NCBI RefSeq assembly: GCF_029407905.1
Contig: NC_073642.1
Span: 5,270,001 to 5,334,000, forward strand
Length of the DNA: 64,000 bases
From: Bubalus kerabau
Taxonomy: Eukaryota; Chordata; Mammalia; Artiodactyla; Bovidae
Reading direction: 5' to 3'
Notes under the pieces: generated by a model
Databases searched by the model: none
The model's input: only the letters and a program-made list of their open reading frames with translations
Told to the model about the DNA's origin: nothing
Made by a program: the position numbers and the translations under genes
Part shown: piece after piece, positions 10,326 to 22,760 of the stretch
Position numbering within the stretch: position 1 is the stretch's first letter
How the letters are laid out: every line of letters starts with the position of its first letter

Positions 10326-13034
10326 ATCTTGGTTATAGGCTTTCCCCTTCTATCACTTTATATCCTGCCATTCCCTCTGGCCTTCAGAGTTAGTGTTGAA
10401 AGATCAGCTGTTATCCTTATGGTGAATCCTCTTGTATGTTATTTGTTGCTTTTCCCTTGCTGCTTTCCATATTTTTTCTTTGTGTTTAATTTTTATTAGT
10501 TTGATTAATATGTGTCTTGGTGTGTTTCTCCTTGGGTTTATCCTGTATGGGACTCTCTGGGGTTCTTGGACTTGGGTGGCTATTTCCTTCCCATCTTAGG
10601 GAAATTTTTAACTACTATCTCTTCAGATATTTTCTTCTGTTATTTCATTTTGTCTTCTTCCTCTGGGATGCCTTTGATTTGAATGTTGGCCACTTAACAT
10701 TGCCCCAGAGGTCTCTGTCTCTTAGGCTGTCATCATTTCTTTTTATTCTTTTTTTCTTTATTCTGGTTCTGAGTCATTTATTTCCACTATTATCTCTCTG
10801 GAGGGCAGAGCAGTGTCCATTAGTGAGTTTTGGAGTGTCTGTGGGTTTGGTATGACTTTGGGCAGCTTCTTTACTAATGTGCAGGGTTACCTGTTTTGCT
10901 AAAGAATTGACATGGAGTGTCTTGCATTGCTTGCTGGCTCTTGAGTGAAGCTTGGTCTCAGTGTAGGTATGGAGGCTTTGGGGTGGGCTTTCATCTATTA
11001 ATGTTCCCTGGGGTCAAGAATTTTCTGATGGTCCAAAATCTGGATTTGAGCCACTTGCCTCTAGATTTCAGTCCTGACCTCTTACAGTAGCATGAAGACT
11101 TCTCTGCTCACACAGTACCGAAGGCAAAACCCCTAGGTTAATTGTGACGCAACTCTCCACAGCCAGAAACACCCAGAAAGATTCACAGAGTTATATAGAG
11201 AAGAGAAGAAGGAAGAAGGAGAAAGAGATGACAGGAGGGGAAAAAGGAGAATCAAGAGAGAAGAGAGCAATCAATTCAATAATCACATCCCTAAGTAAAA
11301 TAGATACTAAAAATTAGAGTTTCAAAGATACAAAATTAACAACAAAAGATCAAAAAGCAAAAACCTGGAATAAAAATTAGACTCTCAAAAGTACAATATT
11401 AAAAAAAACAGAAACAAAAATATGAAATTTATTTTTAAAAAAAGGTTTTTTAGAAAGGTAAGAGTAGGCAGCAAGATGAAAAATTAAAGGAGTAATGAAG
11501 TATGCTAGTATAGTATGAAGGAATAAAGAAAAAAAGAAGGGAAGGTAGAAAAAAAGAAAAAAATAATAAAAAATTTAAATTAAAAAGTAATAAAAAAATT
11601 AAAAAAATAATAAAGAAAACTTTTATAGGAGGCAGGAAGTATATCTCTATATGGTCATAATGTGATGAATGTTCATGTGATTCCTCCATTTTCCTGCTTC
11701 AGTTGAGTTGCCTACTCAGAAGGTCCTCCAATATATCTAGGAAGGTGTCTGGACCTGTTGTGTGCAGTGTGGAATCAGTTCAGTTATAGATATTCCCTTG
11801 CTCTGGCTTGCACTTCTTCTCAAAGTCTACAGTTGCTCCTAAAGTACACAATCTCAGTTTAACGGAAGGATTTTATTCTGTTGCACCTGCCACTTCCAGA
11901 GAAGCTCCCCCTTCATTGCTCTGCTCACCTGGCCCGCCTCTGCTTCCTAGTTTTTCTTCAGTGTCTGATCTCTGCCCTGACACGAGAGGGGAGAGAGTGG
12001 CCTCTCATTTGGGCTCACTTGCTCAACTGTGTTGTGGAGAGAGAGGGACATTGCAAGTGCCGCTGGCATGTGTGGGGTGCCCTCAGTGGCTGGACCACAC
12101 ATGGTTGCAGGGCCAAGCTGCTCGGGCTCCTGGTGAGCTGTGAAGGCACAGTCCCAGGTGGGCATGCGTCTCCCCAGGGTAGCTGGACTCAGGCTGTGAC
12201 TCTCCTGGCAGAGCTGGGCTGTCCATGATCCCAGGAAGACGTGGGTGAGACTGTGGGCCATCCACTCAGATTTTAGGGGCAGACGCTGTCTCTGGGGCTG
12301 GCACTGCAGTGGCTGCTTGCCTTCCATCTCTGGCTGTTGCATGCCTGCTTCTCTGCCTCTGGGGCCATAGGTGGCAGCCAGCTTGACCCTCGTTGATATT
12401 TGCTAGGTCATGATTCTTTGTTCTGTGAGCGTGCCTGGGCTCAGAGTGCGGCGTTAGAACCTTCCTGCAGGAATGTTCCGTTGTTTCTCTGGTGATTCCA
12501 TGGTTTTCCCCATTCTGCCTGTGCTGTGTTGTATAGCTACCTCAGAATGTTCCGGCATTCAACCCCGGTCCTTTCCCTGAGGACCCGTGACACAGCCCGA
12601 GCCAGCATACCCAGCTCCCACTCACTGGGGGCAGACCCCAGCATATGAGCTGGTTCCCGCTGGTAACTGCCATTCGGCATGATCTCTGTGGTGAATTTTC
12701 TCGGTTGTGCTTCCCTCTGAGCTTCCTAAGCTTCGCACTGACCCTGCTTGTGAGAGGAGTTCCTATTGTGTAGAAGCTTCTCCTCCACGACTCCCTTCAC
12801 AGGACAGATCCCCATCCCCAAATCCTATGTCTCCCTTTTTTTGTCTTTATTTTTTGCCCTATCTCATTCCTAGGAGATTGGTTTGCCTTTACGGACATCT
12901 GGGGTCCTCTGCCAGCATTCAGAATTTGTTCTGTGGGAGTTGCTCCACATGCACATGATATATTTGGGAGGGAGAAGGTGGTCTCCCCATCCTGTTTCTC
13001 TGCCATCTGGGGACTGTCCCCTTCTCCACTGGTT
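10326..13034 (-). mobile_element. L1 LINE 5' untranslated region, antisense
   Basis: Antisense sequence of a ruminant L1 5' UTR type. It starts at the block next to ORF1 (about 10,330-10,860), passes an A-rich section near 11,150-11,690 and a GC-richer section (11,800-12,800), and ends near 13,034 at what looks like the L1 5' terminus. No ORF1 or endonuclease lies between this and the ORF2 piece on its left. The two are either one L1 with a large internal deletion or two joined fragments. Minus- and plus-strand frames in 11,800-12,350 are chance frames in this UTR. Confidence 0.7.
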
Positions 13035-14523
13035 GTTTTAAAGTGCATTATTTAATTTTTACAATTTTGTGAATTTTTTTCATTTTTTTCTGTTCTTGAT
13101 TTGAAATTTCATTCCGCTGTGCCTGGAGATGCTATTATGTATGATAGTTATCTTTTTTAAATCTACTGATACTTGGTTATGGTCTAACATCAAGTGTATC
13201 CTTGCAAACGTCTTGCGCGTCCTTGAGAAGAATGTGTACACTGCTGGTGTCATCGTGCAGAGGCGTCTGTGTATGTCTGTCAGATGAAGGTGGGTTAATG
13301 TGTTTTTTAAGTCCTGTGTTCTGCTTTCTTCCTTACCTTCTCTCTAATTATTCTATCCATTATTGTGAGTGGATTTGAAGTGCCCAACTATTATTCTAAA
13401 ACTCTACTTCTCTCTTTCATTCTATTAGTTTTTGTTTCAAGTATTTTTATGGTCTGTTACTAGGTGCATAAATGGTTATATCACCTTTCTTTATTAAAAT
13501 TTTTATTTAATGTACAATGTCCTTCCTTGCCTCTTATAATCTGTTTTGACTTAATGTTTGGTCTGATGTTAGTATAGCCACCCCTACTCTCTTTTGTTTA
13601 TGTTTTGTATATAATACTTTTTCCATCTTTTCACTTTCAATCTACTTGTGTCTTTGTACAAGTGCATCTCTTAGAGATAGCGTATAGTTGAGTGAGGTGT
13701 TTACTCATTTTGGCAGTCTCTGTCTCTTGTTGAGTTTAAAGTAGCTACTGATTTGCATTTATTTTATTATTTTTTTTTATTTGCATTTAAAGTAACTACT
13801 GATAGGGAGGAATTTACTTCTGTCACTTTGCTACTTGTTTCCTGTAGCTCTTTTGACCCTCATTTTCTTCATTACTGTTTTTCTTTGTGTTTTTAGTTTA
13901 TTTTTTTCCTACTGAAATGTTTAAATTACTTTCTCATCTCTTTTTGTGTATATTCTATAGCTATTTTGTTTTTAGTTATCTTGATGATTACAGGTAACAT
14001 CCTAAAGTTATAATACTCTAATTTGAATTTATATCTGCTTATTGTCAGTAGAATGCAAAAATTTACTTCTTTACACTTTATTCACAACTTTTTATTCTTT
14101 ATATAACAATTGCCCATTTATTTGCCTTTGTTGAGATGTGTATTTATACAACTTCAAGTTACTGTGTACTGTCTTTTCATTTTACCTTTCAGGACTCCTG
14201 TGAGCATTTCCTATAGCCAGGTCTAAAGGTAGCAAACTCCCTCAACTTGTGTTTATTTGGGAAAATTTTGATTTTCCCCTCATGTTTTTTCCTCAGTTTA
14301 TTGATATATAATTGACATACTACTCCTGTATTAGTTTTAAGTGCATTCTTGATCACTTTGGAGAGACAGGTTTACCAGATACAGAATTCTTTCTTAACAG
14401 ATATTTTCTTCTAGCACTTTGACTGTATTAACACATTACCTCTGGCCTCCAAAGTTTCTGTTAAGAAATGTGGTAATCTCATTGAGGATGCTTTATGTGT
14501 GATGATATCACTTTTGTCTTGCT
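13035..14523 (-). mobile_element. Old L1 LINE, antisense, outer layer (left part)
   Basis: Diverged antisense L1. The part near 13,040-13,800 matches the ORF2 endonuclease region, and 14,180-14,523 matches the L1 5' region. It stops at 14,523 and resumes at 18,667. Both break points carry tcttgct (14517-14523 and 18667-18673), so a 4.1-kb insertion splits it. Confidence 0.7.
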
Positions 14524-15070
14524 TTTTTTTTAAATTATTTTTTACTAGTGTATAGTTGTTTTACAGTGCTGTGTTAATTTCTACTTAACAGCAAAATGAA
14601 TCAGCTCTGTATACATTTCTCTAATCTGTTCTGTAGTTCCTTCTCATGTAGGTCACCATGGAGCATTGAGTAGAATTCCCTGTGCTATACAGTAGAGTCT
14701 TATTAGTTATCTTTTTTATACATAATATCAATAGTTTATATATGTTTACCCCAGTCTCCCAATTCATCCACTACTCCCTCTATCCTCCTTGGTTTCCATA
14801 CATTTGTTCTCTATGTCTGTGTCTCTATTTCTGTAAGATCATCTCTACCATTTTTTTTTTCAGATTCCACATATATATTAATATACAATATTTGTTTTTT
14901 CTTTTTTTTTTTTTGTTTTTTTTTTTTATTTTATTTTAAATTTTATTTTATTTTTAAACTTAACATAACTGTATTAGATTTAACTTGCTTCACTCTCTAT
15001 GACAGTTTCTAGGTCCATCTATGTCTCTACAAATGATCCAATTTTGATCCTTTTATGACTAATATCCCAT
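14524..15070 (-). mobile_element. L1 3' UTR, antisense, second layer (left part)
   Basis: A poly-T start is followed by the antisense 3' UTR of an artiodactyl L1 (the ctgtgctatacagta block near 14,680). It includes a T-rich low-complexity stretch near 14,898-14,960. It is interrupted at 15,070 by a BovB and continues at 18,283. Confidence 0.8.
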
Positions 15071-15721
15071 ATTAAAATCAGATTGACTATGTCCTTTGTA
15101 GCCAAAGATGGAGGAGTTCTATACAGTCAGCAAACTAAAAACCTGGAACTGACTGTGGTTCAGATCATGAGCTCCTTATTATAAAATTCAGTCTTAAATT
15201 GAACAAAGTAAGGAAAACCATTAGGCCACGAAGATATGACATCAATCAAACAGCTTATGGTTACACAGTGGAGGTGATGAACAGATTTGGGATATTAGAT
15301 CTGTTAGGCAGAGTGCCTGAAGAACTATGGATGGAGGTTTGTAACATTGTATGGGAGGCAGTGACCAAAGCCATCCCAAAGAAAAAGAAATTTAAGAAGG
15401 CAAAGTAGTTGTCTGAGGAGGCTTTACATGTAACTGAGGAAAGAAAATAAGGGAAAGGCAAGGAAGAAAGGGAAAGATATACTCAACTGAAGGCAGAGCT
15501 CCAGAGATCAACAGCGAAAGAAAGATAAGAAAGCCTTCTTAAGTGAACAATGCAGAGAAATAGAGGAAAACAATAGAACGGGAAACACTAGATGTCCCTT
15601 CAAGAAAGTTGAAGAAAACAAGGGAATATTTCATGAAAGGATAGGCACAATAAAGGACAAAAATGATAAGGACCTAACATAAGCAGAAGAAATTAAAAAG
15701 AGGTGGCAAGAATACACAGTA

Positions 15722-16384
15722 TACAAGCAACTCCTACAGCTCAACTCCAGAAAAATAAATGACCCAATCAAAAAATGGGCCAAAGAACTAAATAGACATT
15801 TCTCCAAAGAAGACATACAGATGGCTAACAAACACATGAAAAGATGCTCAACATCACTCATTATCAGAGAAATGCAAATCAAAACCACTATGAGGTACCA
15901 TTTCACGCCAGTCAGAATGGCTGCGATCCAAAAGTCTACAAGTAATAAATGCTGGAGAGGATGTGGAGAAAAGGGAACCCTCTTACACTGTTGGCGGGAA
16001 TGCAAACTAGTACAGCCACTATGGAGAACAGTGTGGAGATTCCTTAAAAAACTGGAAATAGACCTGCCTTATGATCCAGCAATCCCACTGCTGGGCATAC
16101 ACACTGAGGAAACCAGAAGGGAAAGAGACACGAGTACCCCAATGTTCATCGCAGCACTGTTTATAATAGCCAGGACATGGAAGCAACCTAGATGTCCATC
16201 AGCAGATGAATGGATAAGAAAGCTGTGGTACATATACACAATGGAGTATTATTCAGCCATTAAAAAGAATACATGTGAATCAGTTCTAATGAGGTGGATG
16301 AAACTGGAGCCAATTATACAGAGTGAAGTAAGCCAGAAAGAAAAACACCAATACAGTATACTAATGCATATATATGGAATTTAG
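15722..16384 (+). CDS. L1 ORF2p C-terminal fragment, open frame
   Basis: The frame is open from the truncation point to a normal-looking stop at 16,384, about 220 codons, with the first Met at 15,821. It encodes the C-terminal part of the L1 ORF2 protein, downstream of the RT. The cysteine-rich motif is present (CWRGCGEKGTLLHCWREC), as is the conserved WYIYTMEYYSAIKKN block. No endonuclease or RT is encoded, so it has no retrotransposition function of its own. It has no promoter that I can see and is listed as a coding remnant, not a gene. Confidence 0.7.
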   Translation, partial: YKQLLQLNSRKINDPIKKWAKELNRHFSKEDIQMANKHMKRCSTSLIIREMQIKTTMRYHFTPVRMAAIQKSTSNKCWRGCGEKGTLLHCWRECKLVQPLWRTVWRFLKKLEIDLPYDPAIPLLGIHTEETRRERDTSTPMFIAALFIIARTWKQPRCPSADEWIRKLWYIYTMEYYSAIKKNTCESVLMRWMKLEPIIQSEVSQKEKHQYSILMHIYGI

Positions 16385-16734
16385 AAAGATGGTAACAATA
16401 ACCCTGTGTACGAGACAGCAAAAGAGACACTGATGTATAGAACAGTCTTATGGACTCTGTGGGAGAGGGAGAGGGTGGGAAGATTTGGGAGAATGGCATT
16501 GAAACATGTAAAATATCATGTATGAAATGAATTGCCAGTCCAGGTTCGATGCACGATACTTGATGCTTGGGGCTGGTGCACTGGGACGACCCAGAGGGAT
16601 GGAATGGGGAGGGAGGAGGGAGGAGGGTTCAGGATGGGGAACACATGTATACCTGTGGCGGATTCATTTTGATATTTGGCAAAACTAATACAGTTATGTA
16701 AAGTTTAAAAATAAAATAAAATTAAAAAAAAAAA
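15724..16734 (+). mobile_element. Young ruminant L1, 3' end, sense, fourth layer
   Basis: A 5'-truncated L1 of about 1.0 kb contains the end of ORF2, the 3' UTR with a G-rich stretch (about 16,590-16,635) and an A-rich tail to 16,734. A perfect 16-bp TSD, aagaatacacagtata, flanks it at 15708-15723 and 16735-16750. An intact C-terminal frame, a clean tail and a perfect TSD suggest a late insertion. Confidence 0.95.
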
Positions 16735-18282
16735 AAGAATACACAGTATAACTCTACAAAAAAGGTCTTAATGAACCAGATAACCATGATGTTGTGATCA
16801 CTTACGTAGAGCCACACACCCTGGAGTGTGAAGTCAAGTGGACTTTACAAAGCATTACTACAAACAAAGCTAGTGGAAGTGAGGGAATTCCAGATGAGCT
16901 ATTTAAAATTCTAAAAGATGATGCTGTTAAAGTGTTGCAGTCAATATTGCAGCAAATTTGGAAATCTCAACAGTGGCCACAGGACTGGAAAAAGTCAGCT
17001 TTCATTCCAATCCCAAAGAATGATCAAAATACCATATAATTGCACTCATTTGAAATGCTAGCCAAGTTATGCTCAAAATCCTTCATTGTAGACCCACTAA
17101 TACATGAACTGAGAACTCCCAGATGTACAAGCTGTATTTAGAAAAGGCAGAGGAACCAGAGATCAAATTGCCAACATTCCTTTGATCATGGATAAAGCAA
17201 AGGAGTTCCAGAAAAAACATCTGCTTCTGCTTCTCTGTCTATACTAAAGCCTTTGGACTGTGTGGATCACAAAAAACTGCAAAAAACTCTTAAAGAGATG
17301 GAAGTATCAGAACTCCTTACCTGTCTCCTCAGAAACCTGTATGCTCATTAACAAGCAACAGTTAAAACTGGACGTGAAACAACTGGTTCAAAATTGGGAA
17401 AGGAGTGTGTCAATACTGTATACTGTCACCTGCTTATTTAGCTTACATGCAGAGTACATCATGCGAAATTTTGGGCTAGATGAATTGGAAGCTGGAATCA
17501 AGGTTACTGGGAGAAATATCAACAGCCTCAGATATGTAGATGCTACCACTCTAATGGCAAAAGTGAAGAGGAACTAAAGAGCCTCTTGATGAGGGCTCAA
17601 CATTAAAAAAATGAAAAGCACGGCATCTGGCCCCATCTCCTCATCACAAATAGAAGGGGAAAATGCGGAAGCAGTTATAGACTGTATTTTCTTAGGCTCC
17701 AAAATCTGTGGATGGTGACTGCAGCCATGAAATTAAAAGATGCTAGCTCTTTGGAAGGAAATCTATGACAAACCTAGATAGTGTATTAAAAAGCAGAGAC
17801 ATCACTTTGCTGACAAAGGTCAATATACTCAAAGCTCCAATACATGACTCCAATAGTCATGTATGGATGTGAGAGTTGGACCCTAAAGAAAGCTGAATGC
17901 TGAAGAATTGATTCTTTCGAATTGTGGTGTTGGAGAAGACTCTTGAGAGTCCCTTGGACTGGAAAGAGATCAAACCAGTCAGTTCTAAAGTAAATCAACC
18001 CTGAATATTCAGTGGAAAGTCTATTGCTGAAGCTGAAGCTCCAGTACTTTGGCCATCTGACATGAAGAGCCGACTCACTGGAAGAGACCCTGCTCTATGA
18101 AAGACTTAAGGCAAAAGGAGAAGGAGGCAGCTGAGGATGAGACGGTTAGATGACATCACCAACTCAATGGACATGAATTTGAGAAAGCTCCATCAGACAG
18201 TGAAGGATGGGGAAGCCTGTCATGGTGCAGTCCATGGAGTTGCAGAGTCGGACATGACTTAGCAACTGAACACCAACAACAA

Positions 18283-18666
18283 AATATTCCATTTTATGTA
18301 TGTACCACATCTTATTTTTCCATTCCTCTCTTGATGGACATTTAGGATTGTTTCCATGTCCTGGCTGTTGTAAATATTGCTGCAGTGAACACTGGGAATT
18401 ATGATTTTCTCTGGGTATTTCCTCAGTAGTGGGATTGCTGGGTCACGTGGTAGTTCTATGTGTAGTTTTTTAAGGAACCTCCATACTGTTCTCCACAGTG
18501 TCTGTATCAATTTATATTCCCATGAACAGTATGAGAGGGTTCCCTTTTCTCCGCACCCTCTCCAGCATGTATTGTTTGTAGATTTTATGAAGATGTTCAG
18601 TCATACACATGGCCAGCAAGCACATGAGAAGATGTTCAACATCACTAATTATTAAAGAAATGCAAA
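18283..18666 (-). mobile_element. L1 3' end, second layer (right part) with 5' inversion
   Basis: The antisense L1 resumes after the BovB with the ORF2 C-terminal region. From about 18,600 to 18,666 the orientation flips: this tip matches L1 ORF2 in the sense direction (the same block is at about 15,805-15,886 in this window). Such inverted 5' tips are the known product of twin priming. The outer L1 resumes at 18,667. Confidence 0.75.
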
Positions 18667-18892
18667 TCTTGCTGCTTTCAATATTCTCTCTTTTTCTGGT
18701 GTCTTGAAAGTTTGTTTATAATGTTTCTCAATGTGGGTGTCTTTGAGTTCATCTTACCTGGAATTCACTGAGTTTCTTGAAAATGTAGACTCATGATTTT
18801 CATCAGATTTGGAAATTTTGAACCATTATTTCTTCATATATACCCTCTGTTCCTTCCCCCATTTCTTCTAGGATGTATTTGTATTTTCTTAA
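18667..18892 (-). mobile_element. Old L1, outer layer (right part), 5' region
   Basis: This continues the antisense L1 5' region broken at 14,523, starting with the shared tcttgct. Its sequence follows directly on the left part in L1 order. Confidence 0.65.
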
Positions 18893-19463
18893 TGAGTAAT
18901 GATATTGAGTATCTTTTCATGTGCTTTCTGGCTATTTATATATCTTCTTTGGAGAAATATCTATCAAATCCTGTGATAATTTTTAAAATTAGGTTGTCTT
19001 TTTAATGTTGCATTTAAGAGCTTTTTAATATACATATTCTGGATACTAGAACTTTATCAAAATCATGATTTGAAAATATTTTCTCTTACCTTTGTCTTGT
19101 CTTTTATCTCTCTTGTTAAATGTTCTTTGATGCACAAGTTTTTCATTTTGATAAAGCCAGATTTACATATTTTTCTTTTGTTGCTTGTGCTTTCAATATT
19201 ATTTAAGAAACTATTGGTGAATCAGAGGTTGTGAAAATATACTTCTATATTTTCTTCTAAAAGTTTGATAGTTATGGACCTTACATTTAAGATCTGGTTC
19301 ATTTTGAGTTACGTTTTGCATGTGGTGTAAGATAAGGGTAAAATTTCTTTCTTTCCCATGTGTATTCAGTTGTCCCAGCACGATTTGTTGAAGACTGTTC
19401 TTTCCCCATTGAATGGTCTTGGAACACTTGTTTAAAACCAATTGACCAAAGAAATATGGGTTT

Positions 19464-19584
19464 TAGAGAAGGAAATGGCAACCCACTCCTGTATTCTTGC
19501 CTGGAAAATCCCATGGACAGAGGAGCCTGGTGGGTTGCAGTCCATGGGTTTGCAAAGAGTCGGACATGACTGAGCACGCACACC
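19464..19584 (+). mobile_element. Bov-tA/Bov-A SINE, 3' half
   Basis: Sense SINE body without the tRNA-like head. Flanks carry a 10-bp TSD with one mismatch: atatgggttt at 19454-19463 and atgtgggttt at 19585-19594. Confidence 0.85.
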
Positions 19585-20193
19585 ATGTGGGTTTGTTTCT
19601 GGACTCCCAGTTCTATTCTGTTGATCTGTATGTCTGTCCTTATGCCAGTGGTACACTGTTTCAATTACTGTACTTTTTAATAAGTTTTCAAATCAGGAAG
19701 TCTCAGACCTCCAAATTTGTTCTTCTTTTACAAGATTGTTTTGGCTGTTTGGGGTCCCTTGAAATTCCATATGTATTTCCAGGCCGCATTTTGTATTTTT
19801 GCAAAAAAGCTCTTGGGATTTTGGTAAAGACTGCATTGAACCTGTAGATTGTTTTGGATAATATTGCCATCTTATCAATATTAAGTGTTATATGTGCATA
19901 TAGGATACACCCTGTACATCCTGTATGTATACACCCTATACATGCCTATAGATGCCTTTTCAATTCTTGTGTTTTCTTTATTTCAGCAGTGTTTTATAGT
20001 TTTCAGTACACAAGACTTTCATCTACTTGGTGAAATTTATTCCTGAGTATTTTATTTTTATGCTATCAAGTGGAATTCTCTTTTTAATTCCCTGTTCAGG
20101 TTATTTATTACTAGTGTATAGAAATACACCAATTTTTCATGAGTTGGTCTTATATCCTGCAACACTGATTTTGAAATTGTTTATTCACTCTAA

Positions 20194-20195
<2 letters not shown>

Positions 20196-20225
<30 letters not shown>
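20196..20225 (+). repeat. (GT)n microsatellite
   Basis: About 14 uninterrupted GT units inside the old antisense L1. Likely length-polymorphic. Confidence 0.95.
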
Positions 20226-20227
<2 letters not shown>

Positions 20228-21030
20228 TCTTTAGAATTTTCTACATGCAAAATCAGGTTACTGTAAATAGAGATAGTTTTACTTATTTGTTTCTAATTTG
20301 GATGTATTTTGCTTACTTTGTTGACTAATTGCTCTAGCTATAACTTCCAGTACAATGTTGATTGAAGTGGCAAAATTGGGCTTCCTTTATCTTAATGGTT
20401 TTGTGATCTTAGGAAGAAAGCTTTTAGCGTTTTGTCATTAAGTTTGATGTTAGATGTGGGGTTTTCATTTATGCCTTTTATAACTTTGAGGATAGCCTCT
20501 TCTGTTTCTAGTTTATTGAATGGTTTTATTATTAAAAGCTACTGCACTTTGTCAGTTGGCTTTTGCTGGATCAGTTGAGTTGCTTGTGTAGATTATTTCC
20601 TTTATTTCCTTAATGTGGTGTATTATCTTAAGTTTTATATGTTGAACTTTCATTGTGTTCCTGAGATAAATCCCACTTGGTCATGAGATATAATCCCTTT
20701 AATATGCTGCTGCAATCAGTGCACTAGTATTTTGTTAAGAACTTTTGCTTATATATGGGATATTGTGCTATAGTTTTCTTTTCCTGTGATGTCTTTAGCT
20801 GACTTTGTAATGATGACGTTGTAGGAGTTAGGAAATATTCCTTCCTCTTTATTTTTGGAAAAGTTTGATAAAGAGTGATTTTAATTCTTTAAATATTTGG
20901 TGGAATTTATCAGTGAAACCATCTGCTCCTGGACTTTTCTTTGCTGGAAGGTTTTGACTGTTGATTCAGACTTTTCAGTTGTTATGAGTTTATTCAGATT
21001 TTCTACTTTCTTTGTGAATAGATCCCTTGT

Positions 21031-22589
21031 ATTAGCCCCTGACAGGTCAAAACCAACAAACACAATTTGCTGGGAATTAGGTCTGCTTTGCTCTCCCTAG
21101 CACCAAGTATTCATAAGGGAACATTGGCTAGTATCTTCAAGACTGATGCTGCTTTGGGTGGGAAGGTTGGCCTCGATGAGTTAAAACACCACGGAATTCT
21201 CCAGGACTGTTTCTGTGGACTTTCTCTTGGCTCACCTGGTTCCTGCAAATCTTTCACTACCTTTGAGAATTTTGATAAGGTTGATTCTGGTAATTTTTGC
21301 CAAGTTTTTCTACGAAAGGATGCTCCAATGGTCTGTATTCTGGTATTTTTTTATGATGCTAATACTGTCAAATACTTTTTAATACATAATCACATTGTCG
21401 TCAAACATTAACTTTTTTAATCTGAAATTTTAAGTATTCTCATCATTTTTCTGTCTTATAGAATGCCCTCTATTACATTCATTAACCCATGGCTTCTGTC
21501 TGGGTCACATTATACCAGCTATTAAACCAGTCATTCTAATCTTCACGACTTCGTTTACCAGCTTTTCCCTCCTTTTATGACAGAAATGGGGACCCTTTAC
21601 TTTCGGAAACTCTGTTGTTCATATTTAAACCTTATTAAGAATGTTTTATGTGTGGAAGTTTTCAGTATATGTGCAGGTGTGGCACAGAGATCCTTCTTAC
21701 TTGATTTCCTTGTTACCTTATTTTCACAAGATCCTGGAGCATGCAGGTACAGTTTTCTGCTTTTCCCTTCCATTTTCTGAGATGTCATTCTGCCTTGACA
21801 TCTTTTTGACATGCTTTTGTCAGCTGCTACTAACCAATAGGCACTATGTGAGGACCCATGACACTCTCAATGGTTTTTCTTGTCTCACCAGAAACCAGTG
21901 TTCTAGAGGCTCAGAATAGGGAACCCCAGTCCACATGGGCTGGTTATACTCAGTCTCTGAAGATTTAATGCTGGCAAAAACAACAGATAGGCTTGCCATC
22001 AGAGAGATGTGCTTACTAAATATTTGTTTCCCTTGCCTGCAAGTTGAATTACAGAATTTTCAGAACAGAAAGGGACCTTTGATATGATCTATTCAGTGTC
22101 CCCATTTCACAGGTTAGGGAAAGAATTCACAAAAGTTTGTCATCTAACAGAACCCTCCTCTCCAGAATGTACCCTCTGCTGTACCACATTGTTTGTGTCT
22201 GTATGTAAACTTCTGTAGAAGTTCTTCTCCATGAGGCCTCTCTGGTAACTGGAATTTCAGATTCCTGTGTAGTACAATTTAAAGGCAACTGAGAAAGTAC
22301 CTGCTTTCCTAGTATGTTTCCTTGTATCTTTTCCCAGTCCTGGAAATGCTGCTGCTATCCGTTCCTCTAGACCTGTAGTGGTCAGTGTGAACGAGGGCAC
22401 ATCCTCAGGAGGGATGGCTGATGCAGTGCATCAGTGCCTGAGGACAAAGCTCTGGTGCTGAGGCTGAGGCAGGAGAGGAAGGGACTGTGCAAGCGAAGAG
22501 GGACAAACCCAAGTCAAGTGTAGCCGGACTGCTGAGCCAGAGGTGGGAGAGCAGCGATCGCGTGGGAGGGCTGGCCAAGCGGACTAGGT
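21031..22589. other. Unassigned sequence
   Basis: No gene and no confident repeat. Frames at 21067-21411 (plus, 114 codons), 21577-21780 (plus) and 21597-21812 (minus) lack recognisable domains. Around 22,050-22,150 there is a short block resembling mammalian-wide repeat relics (a ccccatttcacagg motif), too weak to delimit. Confidence 0.35.
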
Positions 22590-22760
22590 TACACCGTGGC
22601 TTTGCCTTTACTAACTGTGTGTCTTTGGGCAGAACACCCAAATATGTTGCACCTCAGTTTCCCCACCAGTACAATGGGAATAGCAAGTGATAGACAGTGT
22701 TGGTGAGAAAAAGTATAAAGTACCTCAGATGGTACATTAAGTAGCTTGAGTGTGAACTGG
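22590..22760 (+). mobile_element. MIR SINE relic
   Basis: A diverged MIR-like order is visible: a ctgtgtgtctttgggc block, then cctcagtttcccc, then acaatgggaatag. This is the typical MIR core-to-3' arrangement. Confidence 0.65.

Larger units (their letters stand above)
15071..18282 (+). mobile_element. BovB LINE, sense, third layer, with decayed ORF2
   Basis: A sense BovB begins in the endonuclease-RT linker and reaches the 3' tail. Plus-strand frames at 15199-15408, 16794-17039 and 17260-17577 carry linker, RT N-terminal and RT palm blocks. The palm motif reads YVDA instead of YADD near 17,536, so the second catalytic Asp is lost. Flanks carry an imperfect 10-bp TSD: aatatcccat at 15061-15070 and aatattccat at 18283-18292. 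A young L1 3' end is inserted at 15724-16734. Confidence 0.9.
18893..21030 (-). mobile_element. Ancient L1 LINE, ORF2 3' half, antisense
   Basis: Diverged antisense L1 ORF2 from the C-terminus (about 18,893) to the start of the RT (about 21,030). The frame is destroyed. A Bov-A SINE at 19464-19584 and a (GT)n microsatellite at about 20,196-20,225 lie within it. Confidence 0.75.

Noticed and set aside
11808..12342. Several 110-130 codon frames on both strands
   Set aside because: They lie in an antisense L1 5' UTR that is GC-richer than its surroundings. Low stop density explains them.
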